A stretch of DNA of 64,000 nt, taken from Xenorhabdus lircayensis. Lineage in GTDB: Bacteria; Pseudomonadota; Gammaproteobacteria; Enterobacterales; Enterobacteriaceae. Every line of letters starts with the position of its first letter. Positions within the stretch are counted from its first letter, which is position 1. A program made the position numbers and the translations under genes. Positions 38,723 through 48,088 of the stretch are shown here, piece after piece. A model generated the notes under the pieces. The model made no database searches. It saw nothing but the letters and a program-made list of their open reading frames with translations, and was not told the DNA's origin. Location of the stretch: positions 33,296 to 97,295 of the forward strand of contig NZ_JACOII010000060.1 of NCBI RefSeq assembly GCF_016306625.1. The letters run 5' to 3'.

Positions 38723-39424
38723 TTAACTTAAAAAACTTTCATAAGAATAACACCAAGAAACTGCTTTTTTTACCAACTCATCCGTAGCATCAATATATCT
38801 CCCCTTATCACCATCACTACTAAGAATAATCGGTATTTCAGTACACCCCATAATAAACTTCTCAACTCCAACATTTTTCATCAGAGAAATAACAGATTCC
38901 ATTAACTGATATGCCCTTTCCCCATCCCCACTTTTATAAGCCAAAATACTCTCCATAATAACTCCCTGTTGAACATCATCAGGAACCACAAAATTCACCC
39001 CCTCTTTTTCCAACCTCTCTTGATAAAGCCCTGCCTTTATCGTCCCAGTTGTAGCAAGGATCGCAACGTGATGAATCCCCTCATCAACAATCTTATTACA
39101 AGTAACCTCAATCATATTCAGAAAATGAATTTTAGTAGATGCTCTTAGCTCATCATACCAATAATGTGCGGTATTACACGGCATAATAATACACTGCGCT
39201 CCCGCCTCCTCTAATATTTTCAGTGCAGCCAACATTTTATTTAACGGCGATTCCCCACCAGAAATAATACCCGTTGTCCTATCAGGTATATCAGGAAAAG
39301 AAACTGCAATCACCGGAATATGCTCCTGATCACAAGTTGCAGGGGTATTTTCAATTATCTTTTCCATTGCATCCACCGTTGCTGCCGGCCCCATACCACC
39401 AAGTATTCCAATTATTTTTTTCAT
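38723..39424 (-). CDS. Aspartate/glutamate racemase family protein
   Basis: This 233-residue protein belongs to the Asp/Glu racemase family. The N-terminus has GILGGMGPAATVD. The two catalytic cysteines are Cys83 (IIMPCNTAHYW) and Cys194 (FIMGCTEIPI), so the two-base mechanism is possible. The length is typical for aspartate racemases of the YgeA type. It is divergent from a LysR regulator and lies on the same strand as a dicarboxylate/amino-acid symporter 1.1 kb upstream, which suggests use of D- or L-aspartate or glutamate. Confidence 0.85.
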   Translation of the reverse strand: MKKIIGILGGMGPAATVDAMEKIIENTPATCDQEHIPVIAVSFPDIPDRTTGIISGGESPLNKMLAALKILEEAGAQCIIMPCNTAHYWYDELRASTKIHFLNMIEVTCNKIVDEGIHHVAILATTGTIKAGLYQERLEKEGVNFVVPDDVQQGVIMESILAYKSGDGERAYQLMESVISLMKNVGVEKFIMGCTEIPIILSSDGDKGRYIDATDELVKKAVSWCYSYESFLS

Positions 39425-39553
39425 ATGCCACCTCAGTAAATAATCGTTATGATGGCACAGTGATTACAGTTTCGTAATTGCAATATTTCTATGCTTCATG
39501 CTGTATTTGCATAAGTCATTTTATGCAAGCCAATCAATAACAAGGTAGAATTT

Positions 39554-40447
39554 ATGCTTAATAATATTGAGCTAAAATGGTTATATGATGCTGTAATGTT
39601 GGAGGAGTTACGAAGTTTTACTCTTGCCGCAGAACGGAGGAATATATCTCAATCTTCTTTTAGCCGACGTATACAGGCTCTTGAGAATGCTGTTGGCTTT
39701 GAAATATTTAATCGTAACTCGAATCCATTACAACTTTCGTTACAAGGACGAGGTTTTATTGTCTATGCCAGAAATCTACTGGGAGATATAGAGCATCAGA
39801 TTGAAAAACTAAAAGGCGGAAAAATATCTAAATACCGAATTAATATTGCCGCAGCCCATTCGCTTTCTATTTCTCTGTTGCCTGAATTAATTTCTGGTTT
39901 TGCAGAGAAGTCAGATAAGGTCTTTAATATTGAATCCATTAATGTTGATGAAGCCGTCAATAATCTGAAAAAAGGCAAAAGTGATTTTATTCTGTCTTTC
40001 TTTAATGATGATTTAATGACGTCACCATTCCTTCACCATAAGGTTTTGGATGCGCGATTATATCTGGTCTCTGGCTGTAAACCTGATGGAAAGCCTTTAT
40101 ATCTTCTGGAAAATGCACCTTTGCCGTTGATGAAGTACACCGATGAAAGTTATATGGGGCGTCAAGTGAATCAATTACTGGAAAAAGATTTTAGGGATGG
40201 ATTCACTTATTTTTGTCTTTCATCCATGAGCGAACTGCTGAAACGCATGGTGCTGGACGGTCACGGTGTCAGCTGGCTGCCGGATTATTCAATCCGTGAG
40301 GAACTCAAGGAGCAGAAATTGTGCCTACTGGAACCAGAGCAGGCTTCGATAAAAATGGGCGTTTTTATTTATCGAACTCACTCCCGCCTTAACCCTTCCT
40401 CAGAGCGCTTTTGGCAGTATATGCGAAAACGGTGGACAGTAATCTGA
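39554..40447 (+). CDS. LysR family transcriptional regulator
   Basis: This 297-residue protein has the LysR helix-turn-helix near the N-terminus (FTLAAERRNISQSSFSRRIQ, then ALENAVGFEIFNR) and a co-inducer domain with GHGVSWLPDY near residue 235. AAGGTAG precedes the ATG. The 129-base gap to the divergent racemase gene is the likely shared control region, so the racemase is the probable target. The symporter gene converges from the other side. The inducer is unknown. Confidence 0.88.
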   Translation: MLNNIELKWLYDAVMLEELRSFTLAAERRNISQSSFSRRIQALENAVGFEIFNRNSNPLQLSLQGRGFIVYARNLLGDIEHQIEKLKGGKISKYRINIAAAHSLSISLLPELISGFAEKSDKVFNIESINVDEAVNNLKKGKSDFILSFFNDDLMTSPFLHHKVLDARLYLVSGCKPDGKPLYLLENAPLPLMKYTDESYMGRQVNQLLEKDFRDGFTYFCLSSMSELLKRMVLDGHGVSWLPDYSIREELKEQKLCLLEPEQASIKMGVFIYRTHSRLNPSSERFWQYMRKRWTVI

Positions 40448-40507
40448 CCACCAGCCTGACATCAAATTAACTTGCTGTAATCGCTGAGCCGAATACAGCA
40501 AGTATGC

Positions 40508-41791
40508 TCAAACTTCTTGGCGGGCAATTTCGCTTTGCTGCGGTTCCCGTTCGGCGCTGCCTTGCTTTTCCTCCAATTTAGCAATTACGGCAGTGGAAAT
40601 GCTGTTACCCACTACGTTCGTCGCTGTGCGCCCCATATCGAGGAATTGATCAATGGCAAGGATGAGCAAGATCCCTGCTTCAGGCAAACTGAACATCGGT
40701 AATGTCGCCGCAACGACTACCACCGAAGCACGTGCGACGCCCGCCATACCTTTACTCGTGATCATCAACGTCAGCATGATCATGATTTGCTCTGCGATAC
40801 TCAGGTCGATGTTGTAGGCCTGTGCAATAAAGAGTACTGCAAAGGATTGGTACATCATCGAGCCATCGAGGTTAAAGGAGTAGCCTAGCGGCAGTACGAA
40901 GCTGGATATTTTTTTCGGTACACCAAATCGATCGAGGGCGTTCATGGTCTTGGGATAGGCCGACTCGCTGCTCGCAGTCGCAAAGGCCAATGCCACGGGT
41001 TCCCTAATCAGTTTCATCAGTGAGAACATTCCCTTGCCGAGGAAAAAGAATCCGACGGCTGACAGAATCGCCCAGAGTAAAAATAGACCGAGGTAAAAGA
41101 GACCAATGAGTTTGCCGTAATCATAAAGCAGACCCAGACCTTGCACTGTAACGGCGGAAGCGATGGCAGCAAACACGGCGATAGGCGCAAATGACATCAC
41201 GTAATCTGTGATACGGAACATGATGCGTCCCAGATCGTCAATCAAGGTCACGATAGGACTTTTTTTCTGGCTGTTATGGCAGATATAGGAAAGCGCTGCA
41301 CCGAAGAATATGGAGAAAATCAGAATCTGCAAAATCTCGTTATTTGCCATTGCAGAGGCAAAACTGCTTGGGAAGATATGGCTGATAAAGTTTTTCAGCG
41401 AGAATCCGCTGGTGTTGAGGCCGGTATTCACATCTTCCTGCTGCATAATAGCGACATTAAGCCCGACACCGGGCTGGAACAGGTTTGCCATCAGCATACC
41501 AATGCCAATTGAAACTAATCCCGCGATAATGAACCACACCATCGCTTTGATGGTAATACGTCCTACCGAGGACGATCCACCGATTGATATAAGCCCAGAG
41601 ACAATGGTGGCGAACACGAGTGGCGCGATGATCATTTTGATCAGGCGCAGGAATACATCGGTGATGATATTGATATAGGAGGCAACTTCTTTTGTCTGAT
41701 TGGCATCAAGATAATGATGGAAACCCCAGCCGGTAATAATTCCCAGCAGAATGGCGATGATGATTTGCTGCATGAGTCTTTGCCTGTTCAT
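40508..41791 (-). CDS. Dicarboxylate/amino acid:cation symporter (DAACS)
   Basis: This 427-residue inner-membrane carrier has the features of the GltP/DctA/GltPh family: many hydrophobic helices, LRLIKMIIAPLVFATIVSG in TM3, FATASSESAYPKT in hairpin 1, LGYSFNLDGSMMYQ in TM7 and a DMGRTATNVVGNS segment in TM8. It imports acidic amino acids or C4-dicarboxylates with protons or sodium. The acidic C-terminal tail (EEKQGSAEREPQQ) is cytoplasmic. Together with the aspartate racemase and LysR gene it looks like a small acidic amino-acid uptake module. Confidence 0.88.
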   Translation of the reverse strand: MNRQRLMQQIIIAILLGIITGWGFHHYLDANQTKEVASYINIITDVFLRLIKMIIAPLVFATIVSGLISIGGSSSVGRITIKAMVWFIIAGLVSIGIGMLMANLFQPGVGLNVAIMQQEDVNTGLNTSGFSLKNFISHIFPSSFASAMANNEILQILIFSIFFGAALSYICHNSQKKSPIVTLIDDLGRIMFRITDYVMSFAPIAVFAAIASAVTVQGLGLLYDYGKLIGLFYLGLFLLWAILSAVGFFFLGKGMFSLMKLIREPVALAFATASSESAYPKTMNALDRFGVPKKISSFVLPLGYSFNLDGSMMYQSFAVLFIAQAYNIDLSIAEQIMIMLTLMITSKGMAGVARASVVVVAATLPMFSLPEAGILLILAIDQFLDMGRTATNVVGNSISTAVIAKLEEKQGSAEREPQQSEIARQEV

Positions 41792-42021
41792 TATGACCTC
41801 TTATTTTTTTATAAATATTGAAGGCAGTTTCGAATAAATATTTACATTTTTTTAACTTTTGATGAAATGCAAATGAAAGATGTGGTATGCATAAAACGCA
41901 TCACTATATTGGGATAGGGATTAATTCCCCGAATTATGGGATAGGAATAGATAAAAAAATCAACAATAAACGTAAAGTTTCCTGCTAACTGATTTGCTTT
42001 ATGATTGAATTTTGTGATCGC

Positions 42022-42360
42022 CTAAGCGATTACTTTTTTAATCTGATTATTCTTTAGCACTACTTTCTTTATTGGGGCTAGTACTGCTTCCATCATCGCC
42101 CTCCTCTCCGTTTCCGCCATCTGCACCATTTGCTCATTTGCTCCATCGCCACCATTTCCTCCTGATTGTCCGGGAAGTACGCCGCCGCCACCTTTACCTC
42201 CATTTTTACAGTTGCTATTAAGTATCCCGTCTTTACCATTTTGGCCAGATTTTCCATCTAATTCTTTACAATCTATAACTTTTTCATTGGTTTTAGCATG
42301 CAGTGATACGAAAGGAGTAACCAATATAGAAGCAGTAATGATTATTATGCTGAGTTTCAT
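42022..42360 (-). pseudogene. Secreted Gly-Asn-rich small protein, frameshifted
   Basis: ATG 42360 with GGAG seven bases upstream starts a signal peptide (MKLSIIIITASILVTPFVS). It is followed by a collagen-like Gly-rich part (NGGKGGGGVLPGQSGGNGGDG). After GANE the present frame turns into QMVQMAETERRAMMEAV, unlike the rest. The other frame gives ANGADGGNGEEGDDGSS, then TSPNKESSAKE and TAA at 42049-42047, which fits the Gly-rich pattern. Loss of one G (GGAGCAAATGGAGC to GGAGCAAATGAGC) explains this. Function is unknown. Confidence 0.6.
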
Positions 42361-42724
42361 TTTTATCTCCAAAATTAATTTTTCAATTTTATTAGCTTTG
42401 CTAATTTTTATAGTTAAGGAATAAGCAATTATTTGGCTGAAAAATAAAATGATACCTTAAGACATTATTTGATATGTTTTTTAAACATTACTTTAATTGA
42501 GCTTCAATAAAGGAATATTATTTGAATTTAAAAAATGCAATCACGATAATAACAGCCCTGCGCTCCTGCTTTGATAGCCGCTTGTTTGATCCGCATTTTT
42601 TTAGGTATTTTTTTAGACATTGAGTTCGCTGTGATTGTCAGAAATAGGGTTCATCCCGCACTGATCCGCCCCATCAGTTTTGGACACCGAGTTAAGTGAG
42701 TAAAATCACGAACAAGGTGAATCA

Positions 42725-43009
42725 ATGACGACAACTAAAAAACGAACTATATACAATGAAGAATTCAAAGCTGAAGCGTTGAAATTAGGTAAGGCCATTG
42801 GGATGGAGAAAGCGGCTAAAAAACTCTCGCTCCATGAATCTCAATTATACGCATGGCGTAAAGCGACACAGCAGAATGCAAATGTCAGCGACAGAGAGAG
42901 TGAACTTGCCGCTGAAAATGCCAGGCTCAAACGGCTTCTGGCTGAACAAGCCGAGGAGCTGGAAATTGTAAAAAAGGTCGCCACCTACTTCGCGAAAAAT
43001 CTAAAGTAG
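42725..43009 (+). CDS. IS3-family OrfA transposase subunit
   Basis: This 94-residue helix-turn-helix protein begins TTKKRTIYNEEFKAEALKL, has AAKKLSLHESQLYAWRK as recognition region and a leucine-zipper-like C-terminus (SELAAENARLKRLLAEQAEE). It is complete. In IS3 elements OrfA binds the inverted repeats and is joined to OrfB by frameshifting. With OrfB broken it is probably inactive for transposition. Confidence 0.85.
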   Translation: MTTTKKRTIYNEEFKAEALKLGKAIGMEKAAKKLSLHESQLYAWRKATQQNANVSDRESELAAENARLKRLLAEQAEELEIVKKVATYFAKNLK

Positions 43010-43023
43010 ATTGCTACGAATTC

Positions 43024-43534
43024 ATGCTGGAGCACTTAGTGTGCTTCAGCTTTCGCCTAATGGCAAAAGTGTTTGGCGTTTCGCGTAGTGGGTTTTATTA
43101 CTGGATTAAGCGTCGTCACAAACAAACTAACAGGCAACAAAAACAAGCGACGATAGACGATAAAGTGAAGAACGCTTTCGACGAGGGTAAACAGCGCGAT
43201 GGAGCTCGTCGAATCCAGAAAGAACGCTCCGAAGATGGAAATCACCTAAACGTAAAAACCATAGCTAATAGCATGAAAATCAAGGATTAGTCGCGAAAGC
43301 TGCCAGGAAGTTTAAATGCACAACGGACGGCAATCATTCGTTGCCTGTAGCGCCGAATTCACTTGGGCAAGATTTTAGCGCTACAAGCACAAATCAGAAA
43401 TGGGCAGGAGATATTACCTATTTAATGACAAGCGAGGGATGGCTTTACTTAGCGATGATTATAATCGCACAAGAAGGCACAGTGCACTTGGCTATCTAAG
43501 TCCAATCAACTACGAACTACAAAATGTCGCTTAA
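43024..43534 (+). pseudogene. IS3-family OrfB (integrase core), deleted and frameshifted
   Basis: The sequence begins with the OrfB N-terminal region (MAKVFGVSRSGFYYWIKRR, RDGARRIQKE) and stops at TAG near 43290. Another frame continues with [19 protein letters not shown] and SEGWLYLAM, which holds the first catalytic Asp. The rest of the DDE core is missing. The end [19 protein letters not shown] is present up to TAA 43532-43534. An internal deletion of roughly 300 bases is implied. Confidence 0.8.
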
Positions 43535-43569
43535 CGCCGTGTCCAGTATTGGTGGTGCAGATCAGTTTC

Positions 43570-43970
43570 CTAAACTAAACGCTGTGGATAGCGTAATGGA
43601 ATATCATTGTAACGATATTCATCGCAGGTTGTTTTGGAATATTCCTCATCAAAACTAAACACGCCTGATGATGTCACCGATTCTAATATAGTTTGGACAA
43701 TATATTTTCTTATATTTCTACGCCTTGAACAAGAATATCGAACTTCAAATTCAGGTCTTGGCATCAACTTAATATCTATATCTTCCGACATTCGGTTAAG
43801 TGATATGTCAGCCTTTGCCAAAGCAGTACCACCAGTAAATACTAATTGATGTGAGTCAAATACTAATGGCCTAATTAAATGTCGCAGTTCAACAACGTAG
43901 TGATCTTCTTCCACTATAGAAGTAGATTCACATCAGCTACATCTACAAACAACTCTGTTAAGTTATCCAT
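43570..43970 (-). pseudogene. AbiEii/AbiGii-type toxin (nucleotidyltransferase), truncated
   Basis: From ATG 43970 the frame reads MDNLTELFVDVADVNLLL and hits a stop. The next frame continues EEDHYVVELRHLIRPLVF and LVFTGGTALAKADISLNRM, then SEDIDIKL. The GGTxLAK and SEDIDIK motifs are the nucleotidyltransferase signature of AbiEii toxins. A small deletion or frameshift lies near 43914, and the IS3-family element cuts the gene at about 43566, removing the C-terminal half. The toxin should be inactive. Its start overlaps the antitoxin gene by 8 bases. Confidence 0.78.
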
Positions 43971-44358
43971 TTAATGTACTTTTCCCTACTGTTAATACTC
44001 TCTTAAAACGAGGTGAAGTTTTAATCTGTACAGTAGCAGGAACTTGTGTTGAATTACCACGGTTATAATCAGTTGTTGCGCCATCAAAGCGATAGCTTAC
44101 ATTTAGACGCTCCAATGCTTCGACGATAACAGCGGAAGAACTTCCTGGTGAGGCGGGCATAATTTTACCCGTGATGGTGTCTTTTCGCGCTTTAGTGTAA
44201 ACACCATAACCTACTTTAAGTAGCTGACCTTCTCTAACCAACTCACGCAGTGCCCTACCGACCTGATCATAACCAGCGATATCCTTAAAATCGTCACGGG
44301 TGAATACATATCTCTTAGAGCGTTTCAATCGTGATTGAATACGAGCCTTGATAGTCAT
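43963..44358 (-). CDS. AbiEi-like antitoxin (DUF6088 type)
   Basis: This 131-residue protein has an N-terminal winged helix-turn-helix (RYVFTRDDFKDIAGYDQVGRA, LRELVREGQLLKVGYGVY). It then has the DUF6088/AbiEi part (SAVIVEALERLNVSYRFDG and TVQIKTSPRFKRVLTVGK). In type IV AbiE systems this protein represses the operon and counteracts the AbiEii toxin. The gene is intact while the toxin is broken. The divergent 326-base upstream region is AT-rich and shows no further gene. Confidence 0.82.
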   Translation of the reverse strand: MTIKARIQSRLKRSKRYVFTRDDFKDIAGYDQVGRALRELVREGQLLKVGYGVYTKARKDTITGKIMPASPGSSSAVIVEALERLNVSYRFDGATTDYNRGNSTQVPATVQIKTSPRFKRVLTVGKSTLNG

Positions 44359-44684
44359 AGTTATTCCCTTCTAAAACGTGTTTGATACACCGTAGCAAAA
44401 ATACGACAATCTTAATAGCAAATATACGACAATTTACTCACTATAAAATAACTCCATTTGATAATATTTCATTAAAGAATAATTAATATTTTCTACTCAA
44501 TATAAATATCGATAAAATAGTTAAAACAAAACTTATTAACAAATTTGTGCTAACTAGCCACTACTCCTATCAGCTCTAACTATCGTCAACAGGCAGAAAA
44601 ATTTTCAAATTCCACAAAAACATATTGAGTTAGTCTATATTTTAATCAGTATAATTTCTGCTCATAGCGGGATATGGATAGTGA
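44359..44684. other. AT-rich intergenic region between abiEi and recombinase operon
   Basis: This 326-base divergent gap probably carries the promoters of the antitoxin (minus) and the recombinase operon (plus). No clear inverted repeat or gene was seen. It may contain an attachment site for the recombinase, which could not be recognised from one sequence. Confidence 0.4.
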
Positions 44685-46223
44685 ATGAATGACGTAAACA
44701 ATAAAATGGTTAAAGTTGCTCAATATCTTAGAATGTCAACTGAGCACCAAAAATATTCTATCGAAAACCAATCAGCTTATATTCAAAGGTATGCTGAACA
44801 GCACAATATGGTCATTATCCGTACCTATGATGACTCAGGAAAGAGTGGAGTAACCCTATCTGGCCGTAATGCTTTCAAAAGACTAATTGCAGATGTCACC
44901 AATCATAGTATCGAGCTCACTGCAATATTAGTTTATGATGTAAGCCGTTTTGGACGCTTTCCTGATCCTGATGAGGCAGCTCATTATAGTTACATTTTAA
45001 AAACACATAATGTTAAGATAATTTATTGTGCGGAGCCCTTGTCCGATGATCATCCTGAAATAAATATACTGGCTTTGCCTATTCTCAGATATGGGGCAGC
45101 ATCTTATAGTAAAAACTTATCAGAAAAAGTTTTTACTGGTCAGGCCAATCTTATAAAACGAGGCTATCATCAAGGAGGAATGGCTGGATATGGACTGAGA
45201 AGACAATTGATAAATGAAAGACACGAACCCAAACTAATTCTTGAATATGGGCAGAGAAAAAGCATCCAAACAGACAGAGTTATATTAACTCCTGGTCCCA
45301 AAAATGAAATAGAGGTTGTAAATTATATTTATGACTCATTCATTTTCAAAAATATTCCAGAATATCTTATCGCAATACAGCTAAACAAAAGAGGAATACC
45401 TGCCGAAAATAACAGCGTATGGACCAGAGTAAAAGTTCATCAGATACTGACAAACGAAAAGTATATAGGTAATAACATTTATAATAGAACTTCTTTTAAA
45501 CTTAAACAGAAACTCGTCAAAAACCCAAGTAGTGAATGGATAAGATGCGATAATGCATTTGAAGCTATAATCTCTAAAGAAAAATTCTTTCTGGCCCAAC
45601 AAATAATTCAAAACAGAAGTAAACATTTAACAAATGAAGATCTACTCAATTATCTCAGAAAGAAACTAGAGGAAAAAGGAAGATTAAGTGGTTTTATAAT
45701 AGATGAAGATGAGACCAGCCCTTCAAGTTCTGTATTCAGATCCCGATTTGGAGGTCTAATAAGAGCCTACACTTTAATTGGATATAAACCTGAACACGAT
45801 TACTCATTTATCCAAGAAAATGCTATTTTAAGAGAAAAATTAAAAAATATAATAAATTCTTTTATAGAATCAATAAAAACAAAAAATTGCGTTATCAATA
45901 AACAAGAAAATTCATTATTAAATATCAACAACGAGCTTTCAATTTCATTAGTAATTTCACGTTGTATACAAACAAAAACAGGGAAATTAAAATGGAAAGT
46001 AAGATTTGAAAATATATTAGAGCCGGAAATAACGGTTGTAATAAGAATGGATAGTAAAAACCAGAACCCTGTTGATTATTATATACTCCCCAAATTAGAC
46101 ATTATTTATGAAGAATTCGTCATAAAAGAGAAAAATCCAATTTTCCTTGAGCTTTATAGATATGACAATTTAAATACTTTCTTTGAAATATTAACTAGAC
46201 GAGAAGTAATGGAGTATATATGA
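44685..46223 (+). CDS. Large serine recombinase
   Basis: This 512-residue protein has an N-terminal resolvase domain. It shows KVAQYLRMSTEHQKYSIENQ with the nucleophile Ser18, YDDSGKSGVTLSGR, and LVYDVSRFGRFPD with catalytic arginines. The recombinase domain follows (GYHQGGMAGYGLRR, LIAIQLNKRGIPAEN and VHQILTNEKYIGNNIYN). The long C-terminal part, about 190 residues, is less typical and very AT-rich, and no zinc-ribbon cysteine set is evident. Such enzymes integrate and excise phages and islands. The stop overlaps the next start (ATGA), so it is coupled to two ParB-like proteins. Confidence 0.88.
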   Translation: MNDVNNKMVKVAQYLRMSTEHQKYSIENQSAYIQRYAEQHNMVIIRTYDDSGKSGVTLSGRNAFKRLIADVTNHSIELTAILVYDVSRFGRFPDPDEAAHYSYILKTHNVKIIYCAEPLSDDHPEINILALPILRYGAASYSKNLSEKVFTGQANLIKRGYHQGGMAGYGLRRQLINERHEPKLILEYGQRKSIQTDRVILTPGPKNEIEVVNYIYDSFIFKNIPEYLIAIQLNKRGIPAENNSVWTRVKVHQILTNEKYIGNNIYNRTSFKLKQKLVKNPSSEWIRCDNAFEAIISKEKFFLAQQIIQNRSKHLTNEDLLNYLRKKLEEKGRLSGFIIDEDETSPSSSVFRSRFGGLIRAYTLIGYKPEHDYSFIQENAILREKLKNIINSFIESIKTKNCVINKQENSLLNINNELSISLVISRCIQTKTGKLKWKVRFENILEPEITVVIRMDSKNQNPVDYYILPKLDIIYEEFVIKEKNPIFLELYRYDNLNTFFEILTRREVMEYI

Positions 46224-47119
46224 AAGAGACAAAAAATCAAAACGATAATCATATCGAAATGATAGACATTTCTTTAATCAAAATTTCCAACCCAAGACAA
46301 CGCAATAAATTTATACATAAAGAAATTCAGGACAACATTGATATCAGTGGACTACGAAAACCTATAATAGTAAGGAAAATTAAAGATAAAAAATATAAAT
46401 ACTCTTTGATATGTGGACAAGGTAGAATGGAAGCCATATATAACCTAAATAGCACACATGTTCCAGCTATAATTAAAGATGTTAACGAAGAAGATGGTTA
46501 CATCATGAGTCTTAGCGAGAATGTAGCCAGAAGAAAACCAAGAGCAACCGAGTTATACGAAAGAATTAGGGATATGAAAAATAATGGAATATGTGATAAT
46601 GAAATTGCTTCTATTATTGGTTATTCTTCAAGTTGGGTTAGAAGTGTTATTCTATTATTAGAGAAAGGAGAGCAAAAACTATTATCAGCTGTCGAGCAAA
46701 GCCAAATACCTATTTCTCTTGCAGTTAAATTCGCAAGGTCTGATGATAAACACAATCAAAACTTACTTATAGATGCATATAATAATGGTTTGATAACTAA
46801 TAAGAATGTATCAACAATAAAGAAAATATTAGAAATAAGGAGCTTAGGAAATAAAGGTAGTACAAGCCATGACTATTTATACCACCAAAATAGCCAAAAA
46901 ATTAGCACCCAAGAACTGCTATCTATATACCAAAAGAATGTTGAAGAACATAGATTACTTCAAGCTAAATCTGAATACGTCATGGAGAATTTAATATTAG
47001 CCAAACAAATTCTTAGCGAACTACTTTTAGAACCATCGTTCAATGAAATATTAACCACTGAAAACTTAACCAGCATTCCTTCAATAATTGTTGATACTGC
47101 TCAGCCTCATAAGGATTAA
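46220..47119 (+). CDS. ParB/RepB-like partition protein 1
   Basis: This 299-residue protein has a ParB N-terminal fold: ISLIKISNPRQRN, GLRKPIIVRKI, then CGQGRMEAIYNL (the GxGR box) and LSENVARRKPRATEL. A helix-turn-helix follows (NEIASIIGYSSSWVRSVILL). The C-terminus is helical and lysine-rich. ParB proteins bind DNA sites for partition or regulation, but no ParA is present here. The gene overlaps the recombinase by 4 bases and the next ParB-like gene starts 4 bases after it. The role may be to guide recombination or maintain an excised circle. Confidence 0.8.
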   Translation: MKETKNQNDNHIEMIDISLIKISNPRQRNKFIHKEIQDNIDISGLRKPIIVRKIKDKKYKYSLICGQGRMEAIYNLNSTHVPAIIKDVNEEDGYIMSLSENVARRKPRATELYERIRDMKNNGICDNEIASIIGYSSSWVRSVILLLEKGEQKLLSAVEQSQIPISLAVKFARSDDKHNQNLLIDAYNNGLITNKNVSTIKKILEIRSLGNKGSTSHDYLYHQNSQKISTQELLSIYQKNVEEHRLLQAKSEYVMENLILAKQILSELLLEPSFNEILTTENLTSIPSIIVDTAQPHKD

Positions 47120-47122
47120 TCT

Positions 47123-48001
47123 ATGATTAAAGTATGTTTTAATGACAATCTTATTGATATATCTATAGATAAAATGATGGTCAGTAAATCTTTACCTGAA
47201 AATGTAAAAATCAGCATAAAATATAATCAAATAAAATCATCCATAAAAGAAATTGGTTTAATAGAACCAATTATTATTTATTTCGATAATGATGGAAAAA
47301 GTATAAAAATTTTAGATGGACACTTGCGAGTTGAAGCAATGAAAGATTTAGGAATAGAAAAAGCCAGTTGTATTGTATCAACTATCAATGATTCTTATAC
47401 ACCCAATAAGCATGTAAATCATTTAACCGTGATAGAAGAACAAAAAATGCTGCAAAAAGCCATAAGCTCAGGGGTTTCTATAGAAAAATTAAGCGTAGCA
47501 TTAAATATATCACAGGAAGCACTTAAAAGTCGTTTTCGGATAACAAAAGGAATAACTCCTCAAGTAACTTCACTATTGTCGGATAAACATATACCAATAG
47601 CAAGCTTGAATGTCTTAAAGAAAATGCAACCATTAAGACAAATTGAATCAGCTAATATAATGATAAGTGTTGATAACTTCTCAGCGAAACTTGCGTTATC
47701 TTTACTCCATGCTACTCCCGATTTACTATTAAAAAATTCTAATATAAAAAAAGAGAAATCAGATATCCAAAAAAATATTATAAGACTCGAAAAAGAGATG
47801 GCACTAGTTCAAACAGAAACTAAAAAACATGAAGAACACTATGGTGCAAACACACTTAAATTAGTTATTATAAAATCCCACATTACAAAGTTACTAAATA
47901 ATCCTAAAATATTACATTGGCTCCTTGAGCATAAGCCAGATTACTTAAATCTGCTAAAAAAAATTTCAGATTTAGATTCTCTAACCAATCATGCAGAGTA
48001 A
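47123..48001 (+). CDS. ParB/RepB-like partition protein 2
   Basis: This 292-residue protein is a second ParB-like protein: IKEIGLIEPIIIYFDNDG, ILDGHLRVEAMKDLG (ParB box), then VIEEQKMLQKAISSGVS and SVALNISQEALKSRFRI as helix-turn-helix. This is followed by HIPIASLNVLKKMQPLRQIE, typical of the RepB plasmid-partition C-terminal family. The end has a coiled-coil-like stretch (about 215-245). It is the last gene of the coupled operon. Its sequence is clearly different from the first ParB-like protein, so the pair is not a recent duplication. Confidence 0.8.
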   Translation: MIKVCFNDNLIDISIDKMMVSKSLPENVKISIKYNQIKSSIKEIGLIEPIIIYFDNDGKSIKILDGHLRVEAMKDLGIEKASCIVSTINDSYTPNKHVNHLTVIEEQKMLQKAISSGVSIEKLSVALNISQEALKSRFRITKGITPQVTSLLSDKHIPIASLNVLKKMQPLRQIESANIMISVDNFSAKLALSLLHATPDLLLKNSNIKKEKSDIQKNIIRLEKEMALVQTETKKHEEHYGANTLKLVIIKSHITKLLNNPKILHWLLEHKPDYLNLLKKISDLDSLTNHAE

Positions 48002-48088
48002 AACAAAACTATCAAATATTTTCTTGGATTAGACACTGAAACGGGAAAAATCCGGATGGTTTTCTGTGCCTACTACCTGTAATGAAAG

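Larger units (their letters stand above)
42661..43565 (+). mobile_element. IS3-family insertion sequence, internally deleted
   Basis: Imperfect inverted repeats lie at 42661-42689 and 43537-43565 (left end CTGATCCGCCCCATCAG, right end reads CTGATCTGCACCACCAA in reverse). Inside are an intact OrfA and a broken OrfB. The element is about 905 bp, shorter than the usual 1.2 kb, because part of the catalytic domain is deleted. It interrupts the AbiEii-like toxin gene. No target duplication is obvious. Confidence 0.8.

Noticed and set aside
41792..42660. Possible small gene antisense at about 42545-42640 (start MSKKIPKKMRIKQAAIKAG)
   Set aside because: Only about 30 residues, next to IS debris, without recognisable family or clear ribosome site.
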